The notes under the pieces are model-generated. The model searched no databases and was not told the DNA's origin. It saw nothing but the letters and a program-made list of their open reading frames with translations. A DNA stretch of 5,912 bases from Verrucomicrobiota bacterium (GTDB lineage Bacteria > Verrucomicrobiota > Verrucomicrobiae > Chthoniobacterales > UBA10450), in assembly GCA_005887855.1 (NCBI GenBank), contig VBQB01000056.1:1-5912 (forward strand). Reading direction: 5' to 3'. Below are positions 1 to 5,494 of the stretch, piece by piece; the first letter of the stretch is position 1; each line of letters starts with the position of its first letter. The translations under genes were made by a program, and so were the position numbers.

Positions 1-43
1 TAAGAGATTTCTCGACTTCGCCTTCGGCTCGCTCGAAATGACA
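1..43. repeat. Right end of a dispersed repeat (CTCGAAATGACA type)
   Basis: The first 43 bases end in CTCGCTCGAAATGACA and begin TAAGAGATTTCTCGACTTCG. Read on the other strand, this is a TGTCATTTCGAGCG...GAGAAATCTC sequence, a pattern I associate with short dispersed intergenic repeats in Verrucomicrobiota and Acidobacteriota genomes. The left part may lie outside the window. The nonamer TAAGAGATT recurs at 4001-4009 at the start of another repeat-like stretch. The last base of the repeat is the first base of the Shine-Dalgarno sequence of the next gene. The repeat identity is from memory; a genome-wide search would settle it. Confidence 0.45.
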
Positions 44-48
44 AGGAG
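43..48 (+). promoter_or_regulatory. Ribosome binding site of the ATP-grasp gene
   Basis: AAGGAG lies six bases upstream of the ATG at 55. It is the only strong Shine-Dalgarno sequence before a start codon in this window, and it fixes the start of the ATP-grasp gene. It abuts the end of the upstream repeat, so the element inserted right up to the translation signal or supplies part of it. Confidence 0.75.
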
Positions 49-54
49 ACAGTT

Positions 55-1020
55 ATGAAAAAAATCGGAATCCTTTTTGGTCAGGAACACAGTTTCCCGC
101 CGGCGTTTGTTGAGCGGGTGAATCAGAAGACCGGTGGCAAAGATATCCGGGCGGAATTCGTCAAGATCGACAAGGTCATCCAAGGCGAGCCGTGCGGGTA
201 CGATGTGGTGATCGATCGCATCTCGCAGGACGTGCCCTTTTATCGCGGCTGGCTCAAAAACGAAGCGCTCACGGGATGCGCAGTGGTGAACAATCCGTTC
301 TGGTGGAGCGCTGACGAGAAATTTTTCAACAATGCGCTTGCGATCAAGATCGGGGTGGCGGTTCCGCGCACTGTGCTGCTGCCGTCGAATCAGCCGCCAC
401 CGGACACGAATGACAAATCATTTCGCAATCTCACCTATCCAATGAACTGGGAGGAAATTTTCAGCTACGTCGGTTGGCCAGCATTCTTTAAGCCGTTCGC
501 GGGCGGCGGCTGGAAGAACGTCTATCGATTACATAACTCCGACGAATTTTTTCGCGCTTACAATGAAACCGGCCAGCTCGTGATGATGTTGCAGGAGGAA
601 GTGAAATTCGACATGTATTTCCGTTGCTACTCGATCGATCAACGGCACGTCCGCATCATGCCGTATGAGCCACGCCATCCGTATCACTTGCGTTACCAGA
701 CCGATTGGCAGGCGCCGAAAGAAATTCTGCAGAAGGTCGAGGACGGCGTCCTGCGGTTAAATAAATATCTTGGCTACGACCTGAACACAGTTGAATTCGC
801 AATCCGCGACGGCGTGCCGGTCGCCATTGATTTTTGCAATCCTGCACCGGATGCGGAAGCAGCCAACGTCGGTCAGGCAAACTTCGAATGGGTTGTCGAG
901 GCCGTTGCCGAAATGGCAATCCGCAAAGCGCGCGAGCACAAACCCGGGCGTGATAATTTGAGCTGGGGCAAATACGTGCAGGCGGCAGTGACAGGGCGCG
1001 CGCTGGGCGACCTCGCGTAA
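55..1020 (+). CDS. ATP-grasp ligase, RimK/glutathione-synthetase-like
   Basis: This 321-residue cytoplasmic protein has the layout of an ATP-grasp carboxylate-amine/thiol ligase, an enzyme type that activates a carboxylate as acyl phosphate and joins it to an amine. A Rossmann-like N-terminal region (MKKIGILFGQE, residues 1-11) is followed by a middle part. Then comes the ATP-grasp core: a lysine in PAFFKPFAGGGW (Lys146, glycine loop 150-152), hinge acidic residues in LQEEV (180-183), and a metal/ATP-binding end, VEFAIRDG (246-253) then IDFCNPAP (258-265), where Asp259 and Asn262 sit where the family usually has E-x-N. There is no signal peptide or membrane segment. The start is supported by AAGGAG six bases upstream. 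It precedes a GCS2-type ligase on the same strand, so the two may act on the same small peptide or amino-acid conjugate. The substrate is unknown, and RimK, GshB or D-Ala-D-Ala ligase activity cannot be told apart from sequence alone. Confidence 0.85.
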   Translation: MKKIGILFGQEHSFPPAFVERVNQKTGGKDIRAEFVKIDKVIQGEPCGYDVVIDRISQDVPFYRGWLKNEALTGCAVVNNPFWWSADEKFFNNALAIKIGVAVPRTVLLPSNQPPPDTNDKSFRNLTYPMNWEEIFSYVGWPAFFKPFAGGGWKNVYRLHNSDEFFRAYNETGQLVMMLQEEVKFDMYFRCYSIDQRHVRIMPYEPRHPYHLRYQTDWQAPKEILQKVEDGVLRLNKYLGYDLNTVEFAIRDGVPVAIDFCNPAPDAEAANVGQANFEWVVEAVAEMAIRKAREHKPGRDNLSWGKYVQAAVTGRALGDLA

Positions 1021-1038
1021 GATCGACAATCTTTACTC

Positions 1039-1163
1039 TGTCATCCTGATCCCGCAGTCGCGGGAGAAGGGCCTCACAATCGCAGCGTTGGTCACACGGC
1101 GTAGCGCAGAATCGTAACGACTCTTTCTGAGGTCCCTCGTCGTCTGCGCGACTCGGGATGACA
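1039..1163. repeat. MITE-like inverted-repeat element (TGTCATCC(T/C)GA ends)
   Basis: TGTCATCCTGA at 1039-1049 faces TCGGGATGACA at 1153-1163, an 11-bp terminal inverted repeat with one mismatch. The similarity continues inward imperfectly for about 38 bases on each side: the left arm runs on to GGGCCTCA, and the reverse complement of the right arm runs on to GGACCTCA. The whole is 125 bp, has no coding capacity and could fold into a long imperfect hairpin. TGTCATCC-GAG...GGACCTC elements are, as I recall, abundant dispersed intergenic repeats in several soil phyla. It fills most of the gap between the ATP-grasp and GCS2 genes, where it could act as a transcription terminator or mRNA processing hairpin. 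No target-site duplication is evident. Confidence 0.7.
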
Positions 1164-1197
1164 GCGCATTGTTTTTGGGAGAGATTTGCGCCCCGGC

Positions 1198-2337
1198 ATG
1201 AGCGCCAAGAACCACGTCTTCACTCTCGGCATCGAAGAAGAATTTGCGATCATCGATCCGGAGACACGCCAGCTTCGGTCGCACATCCAGGAGATCCTCG
1301 AAGGCGGGAAGGTTACGCTCAAAGAGCAAATCAAACCGGAGATGCACCAATCGGTCGTTGAGCTCGGCACCGAAATTTGTCAGTCGGTTGTCGATGCGCG
1401 TGCCCACGTTATCGAATTGCGCAGCAAACTCGCGGAACTCGCGGGCCGCGGCGGATTAAAGATCGCATCTGTCGGCACGCACCCTTTTTCGCACTGGCAC
1501 GATCAACTCATCACCGAAGGGGAACGCTATCAGGAGATCGTCAAAGACATGCAATTGCTGGCGCGCGCAAACCTTATTTTCGGATTGCATGTTCATGTCG
1601 GAATTGCCGATCGCGAAACGGCCATCCACGTCATGAACCAGGCACGCTATTTTCTGCCGCACATTTACGCGCTGTCGGTGAACTCCCCGTTCTGGGTTGG
1701 TCATAACACTGGATTAAAAGGGTATCGGCTCAAAGTGTTCGAGCGCTTTCCACGCACCGGGATTCCCGACGCGTTTGAGAGCCTTTCCGAGTACGAAGAT
1801 TACTGCAAGTTGCTGGTCAAAACCGGTTGCGTCGATAACGCGAAGAAAATCTGGTGGGACATTCGGCTGCATCCGTTCTTCGATACGCTGGAGGTCCGCG
1901 TGTGCGATGCGCAATCACGGGTGGACGACACGCTGGCGATTGCGGCTTTGATTCAAGCAGTGGTCGCGAAGCTCCACAAGCTACTACACCAAAATATCAC
2001 TTTCCGCGTTTATCGCCGACGTCTTCTCGACGAAAACCGGTGGCGAGCGTCGCGTTACGGCATTGACGGCAAACTGATCGATTTCGGCCGCGAAACCGAA
2101 GTCGACGCACGCAGTCTGTTAAATGAACTGCTTGAGTTCGTCTCGACCGAAGTAAACGAACTCGGCAGCGAGAACGAAATGGCGCACATCGAGCGGATCA
2201 TGCGCGAAGGCACCGGCGCGGATCGACAACTCGCCGTGTGGGAATGCGCACACGATATGAAAGCCGTGGTCGACAACATCGTCGCGGAGACGTACGAGGG
2301 ATTGACCGTGTCGCAGCAGGCGGCGATTGCCGGTTAA
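1198..2337 (+). CDS. GCS2-family carboxylate-amine ligase (YbdK-like)
   Basis: The 379-residue product belongs to glutamate-cysteine ligase family 2. These ATP-dependent cytoplasmic enzymes join a carboxylate, often a glutamate gamma-carboxyl, to an amine; E. coli YbdK is the usual reference, with weak gamma-glutamyl-cysteine ligase activity. Diagnostic segments are the N-terminal TLGIEEEFAIID (residues 9-20, acidic metal-binding triplet 13-15), EIKPEMHQ-like QIKPEMHQSVVELGTEI (44-60), FGLHVHVGI (128-136), NSPFWVGHNTGLKGYR (162-177) and WWDIRLHPFFDTLEVRVCD (219-237). Length is normal for the family, and no core motif is missing. I prefer the ATG at 1198 over the in-frame TTG at 1186, because the GGGAGA at 1178-1183 is too close to the TTG and the family N-terminus begins near this Met. 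A repeat element separates it from the upstream ATP-grasp gene. A decayed copy of its 3' end lies about 880 bp downstream. The physiological substrate is unknown. Confidence 0.9.
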   Translation: MSAKNHVFTLGIEEEFAIIDPETRQLRSHIQEILEGGKVTLKEQIKPEMHQSVVELGTEICQSVVDARAHVIELRSKLAELAGRGGLKIASVGTHPFSHWHDQLITEGERYQEIVKDMQLLARANLIFGLHVHVGIADRETAIHVMNQARYFLPHIYALSVNSPFWVGHNTGLKGYRLKVFERFPRTGIPDAFESLSEYEDYCKLLVKTGCVDNAKKIWWDIRLHPFFDTLEVRVCDAQSRVDDTLAIAALIQAVVAKLHKLLHQNITFRVYRRRLLDENRWRASRYGIDGKLIDFGRETEVDARSLLNELLEFVSTEVNELGSENEMAHIERIMREGTGADRQLAVWECAHDMKAVVDNIVAETYEGLTVSQQAAIAG

Positions 2338-2492
2338 TTCTTCATGTCGATCGACGGATTTTTGCCCACGAATCACGCCGATCATAAAGAAAGGGAAGCA
2401 AAGGAAACGAAGAATTATCGGCACTCTAGCGAAGATCGACATCGAATGCATAACTCCGGGAAAGCCGTTGGCTGCAGCGCATGTTTAGACCT

Positions 2493-2955
2493 TCAGCGGT
2501 CCATCTGCTGATCATGCGAACCTACTTTCCACTCTGAGCCGACCTTCTGCAAAATAAACTCGTCCACAGGCCCAGTGCTGGCAGCAGCAATTACGGATAC
2601 TTGCTCTTGGCCATTTTGCGGCGGTAATCGGGCAATCGAGCCAATCGGGCTAGTTGTTGTGTGCGTGACAAGTCGAACGATCTGTTCGACGTCAGGTCGA
2701 GGCAGCGACGGCTTAGCGTGGACTTCTGCGTGGTTAAGGTTCCACTGATAGCGATCCGATAGTCTCCACCGACACGATCTGAGAATCTGCAATATTCGAC
2801 GTGCTCTGTGCCAAATGGCGGAAAACGAATCTCTTCTCGGACATCTCTTGCCATCGCGGTAGTTCGTCCACAGGAATATCAGGCCGGTGCAATGCCAAGA
2901 GATGATTAATAAATTCCTTTGATCGATCGATTATCGGCACAAGCATCTCTTCCAT
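2493..2955 (-). pseudogene. Candidate frameshifted gene, function unknown
   Basis: Three minus-strand reading frames follow one another with little overlap and protein-like composition. From 2955 to about 2842 the frame reads MEEMLVPIIDRSKEFINHL and onward to PRWQEM. From about 2841 to 2751 it reads EIRFPPFGTEHVEYCRFSDR. From about 2750 to the stop at 2493 it reads YQWNLNHAEVHAKP and ends in EFILQKVGSEWKVGSHDQQ. Joined, they would give a protein of about 150 residues. The end resembles the final strand of small alpha+beta (NTF2-like) domains, which often read 'vLrkvdGkWkV.sH', but this is only a resemblance. There is no good ribosome binding site at 2955. Two small indels would explain the breaks; sequencing errors are an alternative. 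I do not recognise the family. The adjacent decayed GCS2 fragment makes real decay more likely. Confidence 0.35.
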
Positions 2956-3040
2956 TACTTTTAGTAAGGCGATCAGTGATAACTTGCCATGTCATCCAAG
3001 ACCAGAAAAAAGGTCTGGAGAGCCTTCAAGGATGATGCAT

Positions 3041-3166
3041 CTGGCAGCTAGAATGAAATAGTGCACGTCGGATGGATCATGCGCCAAGGCACCAGTGCGG
3101 ATCGACAAATTGACCGTGGCACGCGATCTAAAAGCTGTGATCGAATCGTCTCGGAAACTACCAAGG
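3041..3166 (+). pseudogene. Decayed duplicate of the GCS2 gene 3' end
   Basis: Bases 3049-3108 match 2170-2229 of the intact GCS2 gene at 49 of 60 positions without a gap. Similarity resumes at 3119-3144 against 2248-2273 (21 of 26), after a net 8-base deletion. It continues after a 4-base deletion to about 3166 (15 of 21). The copy corresponds to about residues 322-368 of the 379-residue enzyme, so nearly all of the protein is missing. The Glu codon matching residue 325 is a TAG stop here (3049-3051), the following Met codon is ATA, and the deletions break the frame. Still readable are WIMRQGTSADRQ against RIMREGTGADRQ, and ARDLKAV against AHDMKAV. It cannot be expressed as a functional enzyme. 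Confidence 0.85.
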
Positions 3167-3240
3167 TTTGAATATGAGCCGGGCAGTCCGCCGGATTTGA
3201 TCTTTGGAAATTAGTGAGCTTCGGCTAAAGCTGCGAGGAC

Positions 3241-3951
3241 CTAATCGTCTTTTTTTTCTCTCGTTTCACTCCTCGCCTGTAATGCGAAATGATGATTGGC
3301 CGCTGCCGCTGATCTGTTCAAGACGGAGCGCGCGTACGCGCCGTTCTCCACGTAACGTTCATAATCGCCGGCAACTGGACCGCAGTAGAGGTGTCCTAAA
3401 TGCCGCCAGCACTCCAACATGATCCCGCGCTGGAATGGCTGTCCTTTGGCGGTGACCACGATACAATTGTTCTCACGCCATGTGCTCGGATCATATTCTC
3501 CCCAGCGCAGCTCGAAGCTGGTGAGCTTCAATCTATCGAGAGCAATAAGCAGGTCCTCCGACCATTGGTAACAGTAGCCGCGTTTCCTGAGGCCGTGGTA
3601 GATAAGGAAATTATTAAAAATTGGCGTGCCAAACATTCGGTATTCTCGCCTGAGTTTGGTTACAGTGGCGTATGCGCATTGTGCCAGCAGCTTTGCCTCC
3701 TCCCGATTCACTCTTGGCGAAAGGGCCGCGAGTTGGTTGGCCAGCGCTTCGGCTTTGGTAGAATCATTTTTTGGCACCCGGAATGAAAACGATCGTTGTT
3801 GTTGATCAGCCGTAGCCGGCCTGATCCAGGCCGCAAAGATCACAAGGGCAACAGCAAAACGAGTTAGCGATTGAATTTGCGACGCGGATGCTCGCGTCGC
3901 CACCACCATTACGTTTGCGGCATGGATGTAAGGCATCGTTCCCACGTTCAT
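3241..3951 (-). CDS. Uncharacterised exported protein with RGYCYQW motif
   Basis: This is a 236-residue protein from the first ATG, or 222 from the in-frame Met at residue 15 (3909), which leaves a more usual signal-peptide n-region. A hydrophobic core FAVALVIFAAWI (residues 32-43) and ATADQ (46-50) look like a Sec signal peptide with cleavage near Ala48, so the product is probably periplasmic or secreted. The mature part has a helical region with SPRVNREEAKLLA (78-90), then FNNFLIYHGLRKRGYCYQW (112-130), LRWGEYD, WRENNCIVVTAKGQPF (158-173) and CWRHLGHLYCGPV (181-193). I recall this pattern (RG-CY-W, then REHN-VVVTA-G-PF, then LDPWR) in uncharacterised proteobacterial proteins, but know no assigned function. 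The order Cys, His, Asp resembles transglutaminase-like cysteine hydrolases; that is inference, and here Asn and Glu stand where I recall His and Asp. It points against its neighbours and has no clear ribosome binding site. Confidence 0.7.
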   Translation of the reverse strand: MNVGTMPYIHAANVMVVATRASASQIQSLTRFAVALVIFAAWIRPATADQQQRSFSFRVPKNDSTKAEALANQLAALSPRVNREEAKLLAQCAYATVTKLRREYRMFGTPIFNNFLIYHGLRKRGYCYQWSEDLLIALDRLKLTSFELRWGEYDPSTWRENNCIVVTAKGQPFQRGIMLECWRHLGHLYCGPVAGDYERYVENGAYARSVLNRSAAAANHHFALQARSETREKKDD

Positions 3952-4000
3952 AATTTCTTCGGCATAGTGTCACTGTTCGTATGTATGGTGGTAAAAAAAA

Positions 4001-4083
4001 TAAGAGATTCCTCCAGACCTTCGCGTAAAGCTACGGCGGAGCAGGCCGACTCCGCTCGGCGTGGCAAACGGTTTGCCCGCGCC
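4001..4083. repeat. Repeat-like segment in the divergent intergenic region
   Basis: The segment begins with TAAGAGATT, as at bases 1-9, and continues through CTTCGCGTAAAGCTACGG and CGGAGCAGGC. I associate that wording with dispersed intergenic repeats in Verrucomicrobiota and Acidobacteriota. It includes the short inverted repeat CCGA/TCGG (near 4046-4059) and ends in a stronger hairpin with the palindrome at 4063-4077. It lies between the divergent exported-protein and aminopeptidase genes. Only one partial copy match is visible here, so the repeat call rests largely on memory. Confidence 0.35.
4063..4077. promoter_or_regulatory. Perfect palindrome GGCAAAC-G-GTTTGCC
   Basis: Two exact 7-bp arms flank a single central base, 42 bp before the aminopeptidase start codon. 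Outer GGCG (4058-4061) and CGCC (4080-4083) extend it into an imperfect 26-bp hairpin. No T-run follows in either direction, so it is not a standard intrinsic terminator. A site for a dimeric repressor is possible, since it lies in the only divergent intergenic region of the window. It could equally be the end of the surrounding repeat-like segment. Confidence 0.35.
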
Positions 4084-4118
4084 TGATTTCCGCGTAATTC
4101 TGAACACTTTCCTTTCCC

Positions 4119-5138
4119 ATGCCCGATCGAATTTATCTCTTTCCGATTGATCCGGAACTGATTCCCGGCGCACGCAATGCAATTGAGGTCTGTCTTCGAC
4201 TGAAGCCAAAGGAACGCATCACGATCATTACCGACATCGCCACGCGCGAAATCGCCGCTGCGCTACAGAAGGAAGTGGAGCGCGTCGGCTCTGAATACAG
4301 TTTGTTCTCATTGGAACATCACGCGCGGCGTCCGCTCCAGTACATGCCCGAGATCATCCTGGATGATCTGGCGCGCTCGCAGGTTAGTATCTTTTGCGCG
4401 CAAACACAGACGGGCGAGCTCGGCGCCCGGATTCAGATGACGACGGTAATTAACAACCATCGCATTCGTCATGGTCACATGGTCAACATCAACCGGCAGA
4501 CCATGCGGGAAGGAATGCGCGCCTATTTTTGCGCGGCCGATGCGCTCAGTCAGCGCTTGGTTGCGCGCGCACGAGAGGCCCAGCACATCACTTGTCGCAC
4601 CCCGCACGGCACCGAATTCCAGGCGGAGCTTTCGCCTGAATTAAAATGGCTAAAGACCAGCGGCATCATCACGCGTGACAAATGGGGCAATCTTCCCGGT
4701 GGCGAAATTTTTACTGCGCCGATGAACACCAAGGGTGTGTTCGTGGTTGATGGCGTGGTTGGCGATTATTTGTGCGAGCGTTTCGGCGATCTCGAATCCA
4801 ATCCGCTTACGATTGAAGTGGAAAACAACCGCATCCGATCGTTGCGGTCCGAGAACAAGGACTTGCGCGACGAATTTCGCGCTTACACCAGCACGGATGA
4901 AAACAGCAATCGGGTCGGCGAATTTGCGATCGGCACCAACACCGCCTGCACGCATGTCATCGGTAACATTTTGCAGGATGAAAAAATTCCGGGCGTTCAC
5001 ATCGCCTTCGGTCATCCCTATGCCGAGCACACTGGCGCGAACTGGGTTTCGAAAACGCATATCGACTGCGTCGGCCGCGATTTCGATGTCTGGTTCGACG
5101 ACGCTCAAGTGATGCGCGCGGGAAAATTTTTGATATAG
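4119..5138 (+). CDS. M29-family metallo-aminopeptidase
   Basis: The 339-residue protein matches the thermophilic metalloprotease family M29 (Thermus aminopeptidase T, AmpS/PepS). These cytoplasmic enzymes use two divalent metal ions to remove N-terminal residues from peptides. The metal-binding segments appear in the family order: GNLPGGEIFTAP (residues 190-201, Glu196), VGEFAIGTNTA (266-276, Glu268), GVHIAFGHPY (292-301, His294) and THIDCV (313-318, His314 and Asp316). The invariant-looking ligands are therefore present and activity is likely. At 339 residues it is shorter than the roughly 400-residue characterised enzymes, the difference falling before the metal-binding half. There is no signal peptide. 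The ATG at 4119 has no visible Shine-Dalgarno sequence, but the N-terminus reads as a natural beta strand (RIYLFPI). The stop lies nine bases before the next gene, so they are probably co-transcribed. Fixed substrate specificity cannot be inferred; distant relatives include NicX-type dioxygenases, less likely here. Confidence 0.85.
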   Translation: MPDRIYLFPIDPELIPGARNAIEVCLRLKPKERITIITDIATREIAAALQKEVERVGSEYSLFSLEHHARRPLQYMPEIILDDLARSQVSIFCAQTQTGELGARIQMTTVINNHRIRHGHMVNINRQTMREGMRAYFCAADALSQRLVARAREAQHITCRTPHGTEFQAELSPELKWLKTSGIITRDKWGNLPGGEIFTAPMNTKGVFVVDGVVGDYLCERFGDLESNPLTIEVENNRIRSLRSENKDLRDEFRAYTSTDENSNRVGEFAIGTNTACTHVIGNILQDEKIPGVHIAFGHPYAEHTGANWVSKTHIDCVGRDFDVWFDDAQVMRAGKFLI

Positions 5139-5147
5139 TGTTCGTGC

Positions 5148-5363
5148 ATGATCGACGAGATTCGAAAACAATTGGAGGCCAGGCCGTTTGTTCCGTTCTC
5201 GGTTCGGACATCAGACGGACACGAGTATTCAGTGCCGACCGTGGATCACGCCTACATCACGCCGCGTGGCAACCGCGTCATCGTTACTGACGACAAAGGC
5301 ACTGTGGCCATTCTCGGGCCGCTCCATATTAATAGCGTGATCCAACAGCCGAACGGTGCGTAG
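5148..5363 (+). CDS. Small conserved hypothetical protein (71 aa)
   Basis: The product is a 71-residue soluble protein with the pattern IRKQLEARPFVPFSVRTSDGHEYSV, then HAYITPRGNRVIVTDD, then VAILGPLHINSVI. That is a short N-terminal helix followed by alternating strands, as expected for a small beta-rich fold. I recall similar 'RPF.PF.v...dG..y.v.h....' proteins as numerous hypothetical genes in Planctomycetota, Verrucomicrobiota and Acidobacteriota, without a known function. It starts nine bases after the aminopeptidase stop and has no clear ribosome binding site, which suggests translational coupling. Its length agrees with the family as I remember it, and no residue pattern points to catalysis. 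Confidence 0.7.
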   Translation: MIDEIRKQLEARPFVPFSVRTSDGHEYSVPTVDHAYITPRGNRVIVTDDKGTVAILGPLHINSVIQQPNGA

Positions 5364-5494
5364 CAGCCAGGGGAGCACCGGAGCCTGTCCAGGTCGAGGT
5401 CGAATGGAGGGCGTCCGTTGAATTCTTTTCACTAGCGCTTATCGCGACGACACCGAAGAATTCGTCGGACATCTCGGAGAAGTGTCCTACCTAA
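5364..5494. other. Intergenic region without recognisable signal
   Basis: These 131 bases between the small hypothetical gene and the last gene contain no clear terminator or promoter. A 34-codon open stretch without a start codon (about 5425-5529) overlaps the start of the next gene in another frame. GGAG at 5476-5479 lies 15 bases before the ATG at 5495, too far for a standard ribosome binding site. Confidence 0.4.

Larger units (their letters stand above)
2338..3240. other. 900-bp stretch with only broken gene remnants
   Basis: No intact gene is visible between the GCS2 stop codon and the end of the minus-strand exported-protein gene. Bases 2338-2492 show no coding pattern, RNA gene or clear terminator. 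Bases 2493-2955 hold a candidate frameshifted minus-strand gene. Bases 2956-3040 are non-coding with a small imperfect hairpin, and 3041-3166 is a decayed duplicate of the GCS2 3' end. Bases 3167-3240 show only a short inverted repeat (AGCTT/AAGCT at about 3217-3232) downstream of the convergent gene. The mixture of remnants suggests a scar of insertion or partial duplication inside an older plus-strand gene run. Confidence 0.6.

Noticed and set aside
1186..1197. TTG at 1186 as the start of the GCS2 gene
   Set aside because: The only purine-rich stretch ends two bases before it, and the ATG at 1198 fits the usual start of the family better.
1033..1407. Minus-strand open frame covering the repeat element and the GCS2 start
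   Set aside because: It runs across an inverted-repeat element and is antisense to a well-recognised gene, so it is a shadow frame.
2346..2355. GTCGATCGAC followed by a T-rich stretch as a terminator of the GCS2 gene
   Set aside because: The palindrome leaves only a 3-bp stem once a loop is allowed, and GGA interrupts before the T run, so it is not a convincing terminator.
3400..3786. Plus-strand open frame of 128 codons opposite the exported protein
   Set aside because: It is the antisense of the minus-strand gene, which has a signal peptide and family-like motifs; the plus-strand translation has no recognisable feature.
4073..4100. TTGCCC and TAATTC, 16 bases apart, as a promoter for the aminopeptidase gene
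   Set aside because: The second hexamer matches TATAAT poorly and the first overlaps the palindrome; this is too weak to call.
4650..5171. Minus-strand open frame of 173 codons
   Set aside because: It is antisense to the M29 aminopeptidase, whose motifs are clear, and it shows no domain of its own.
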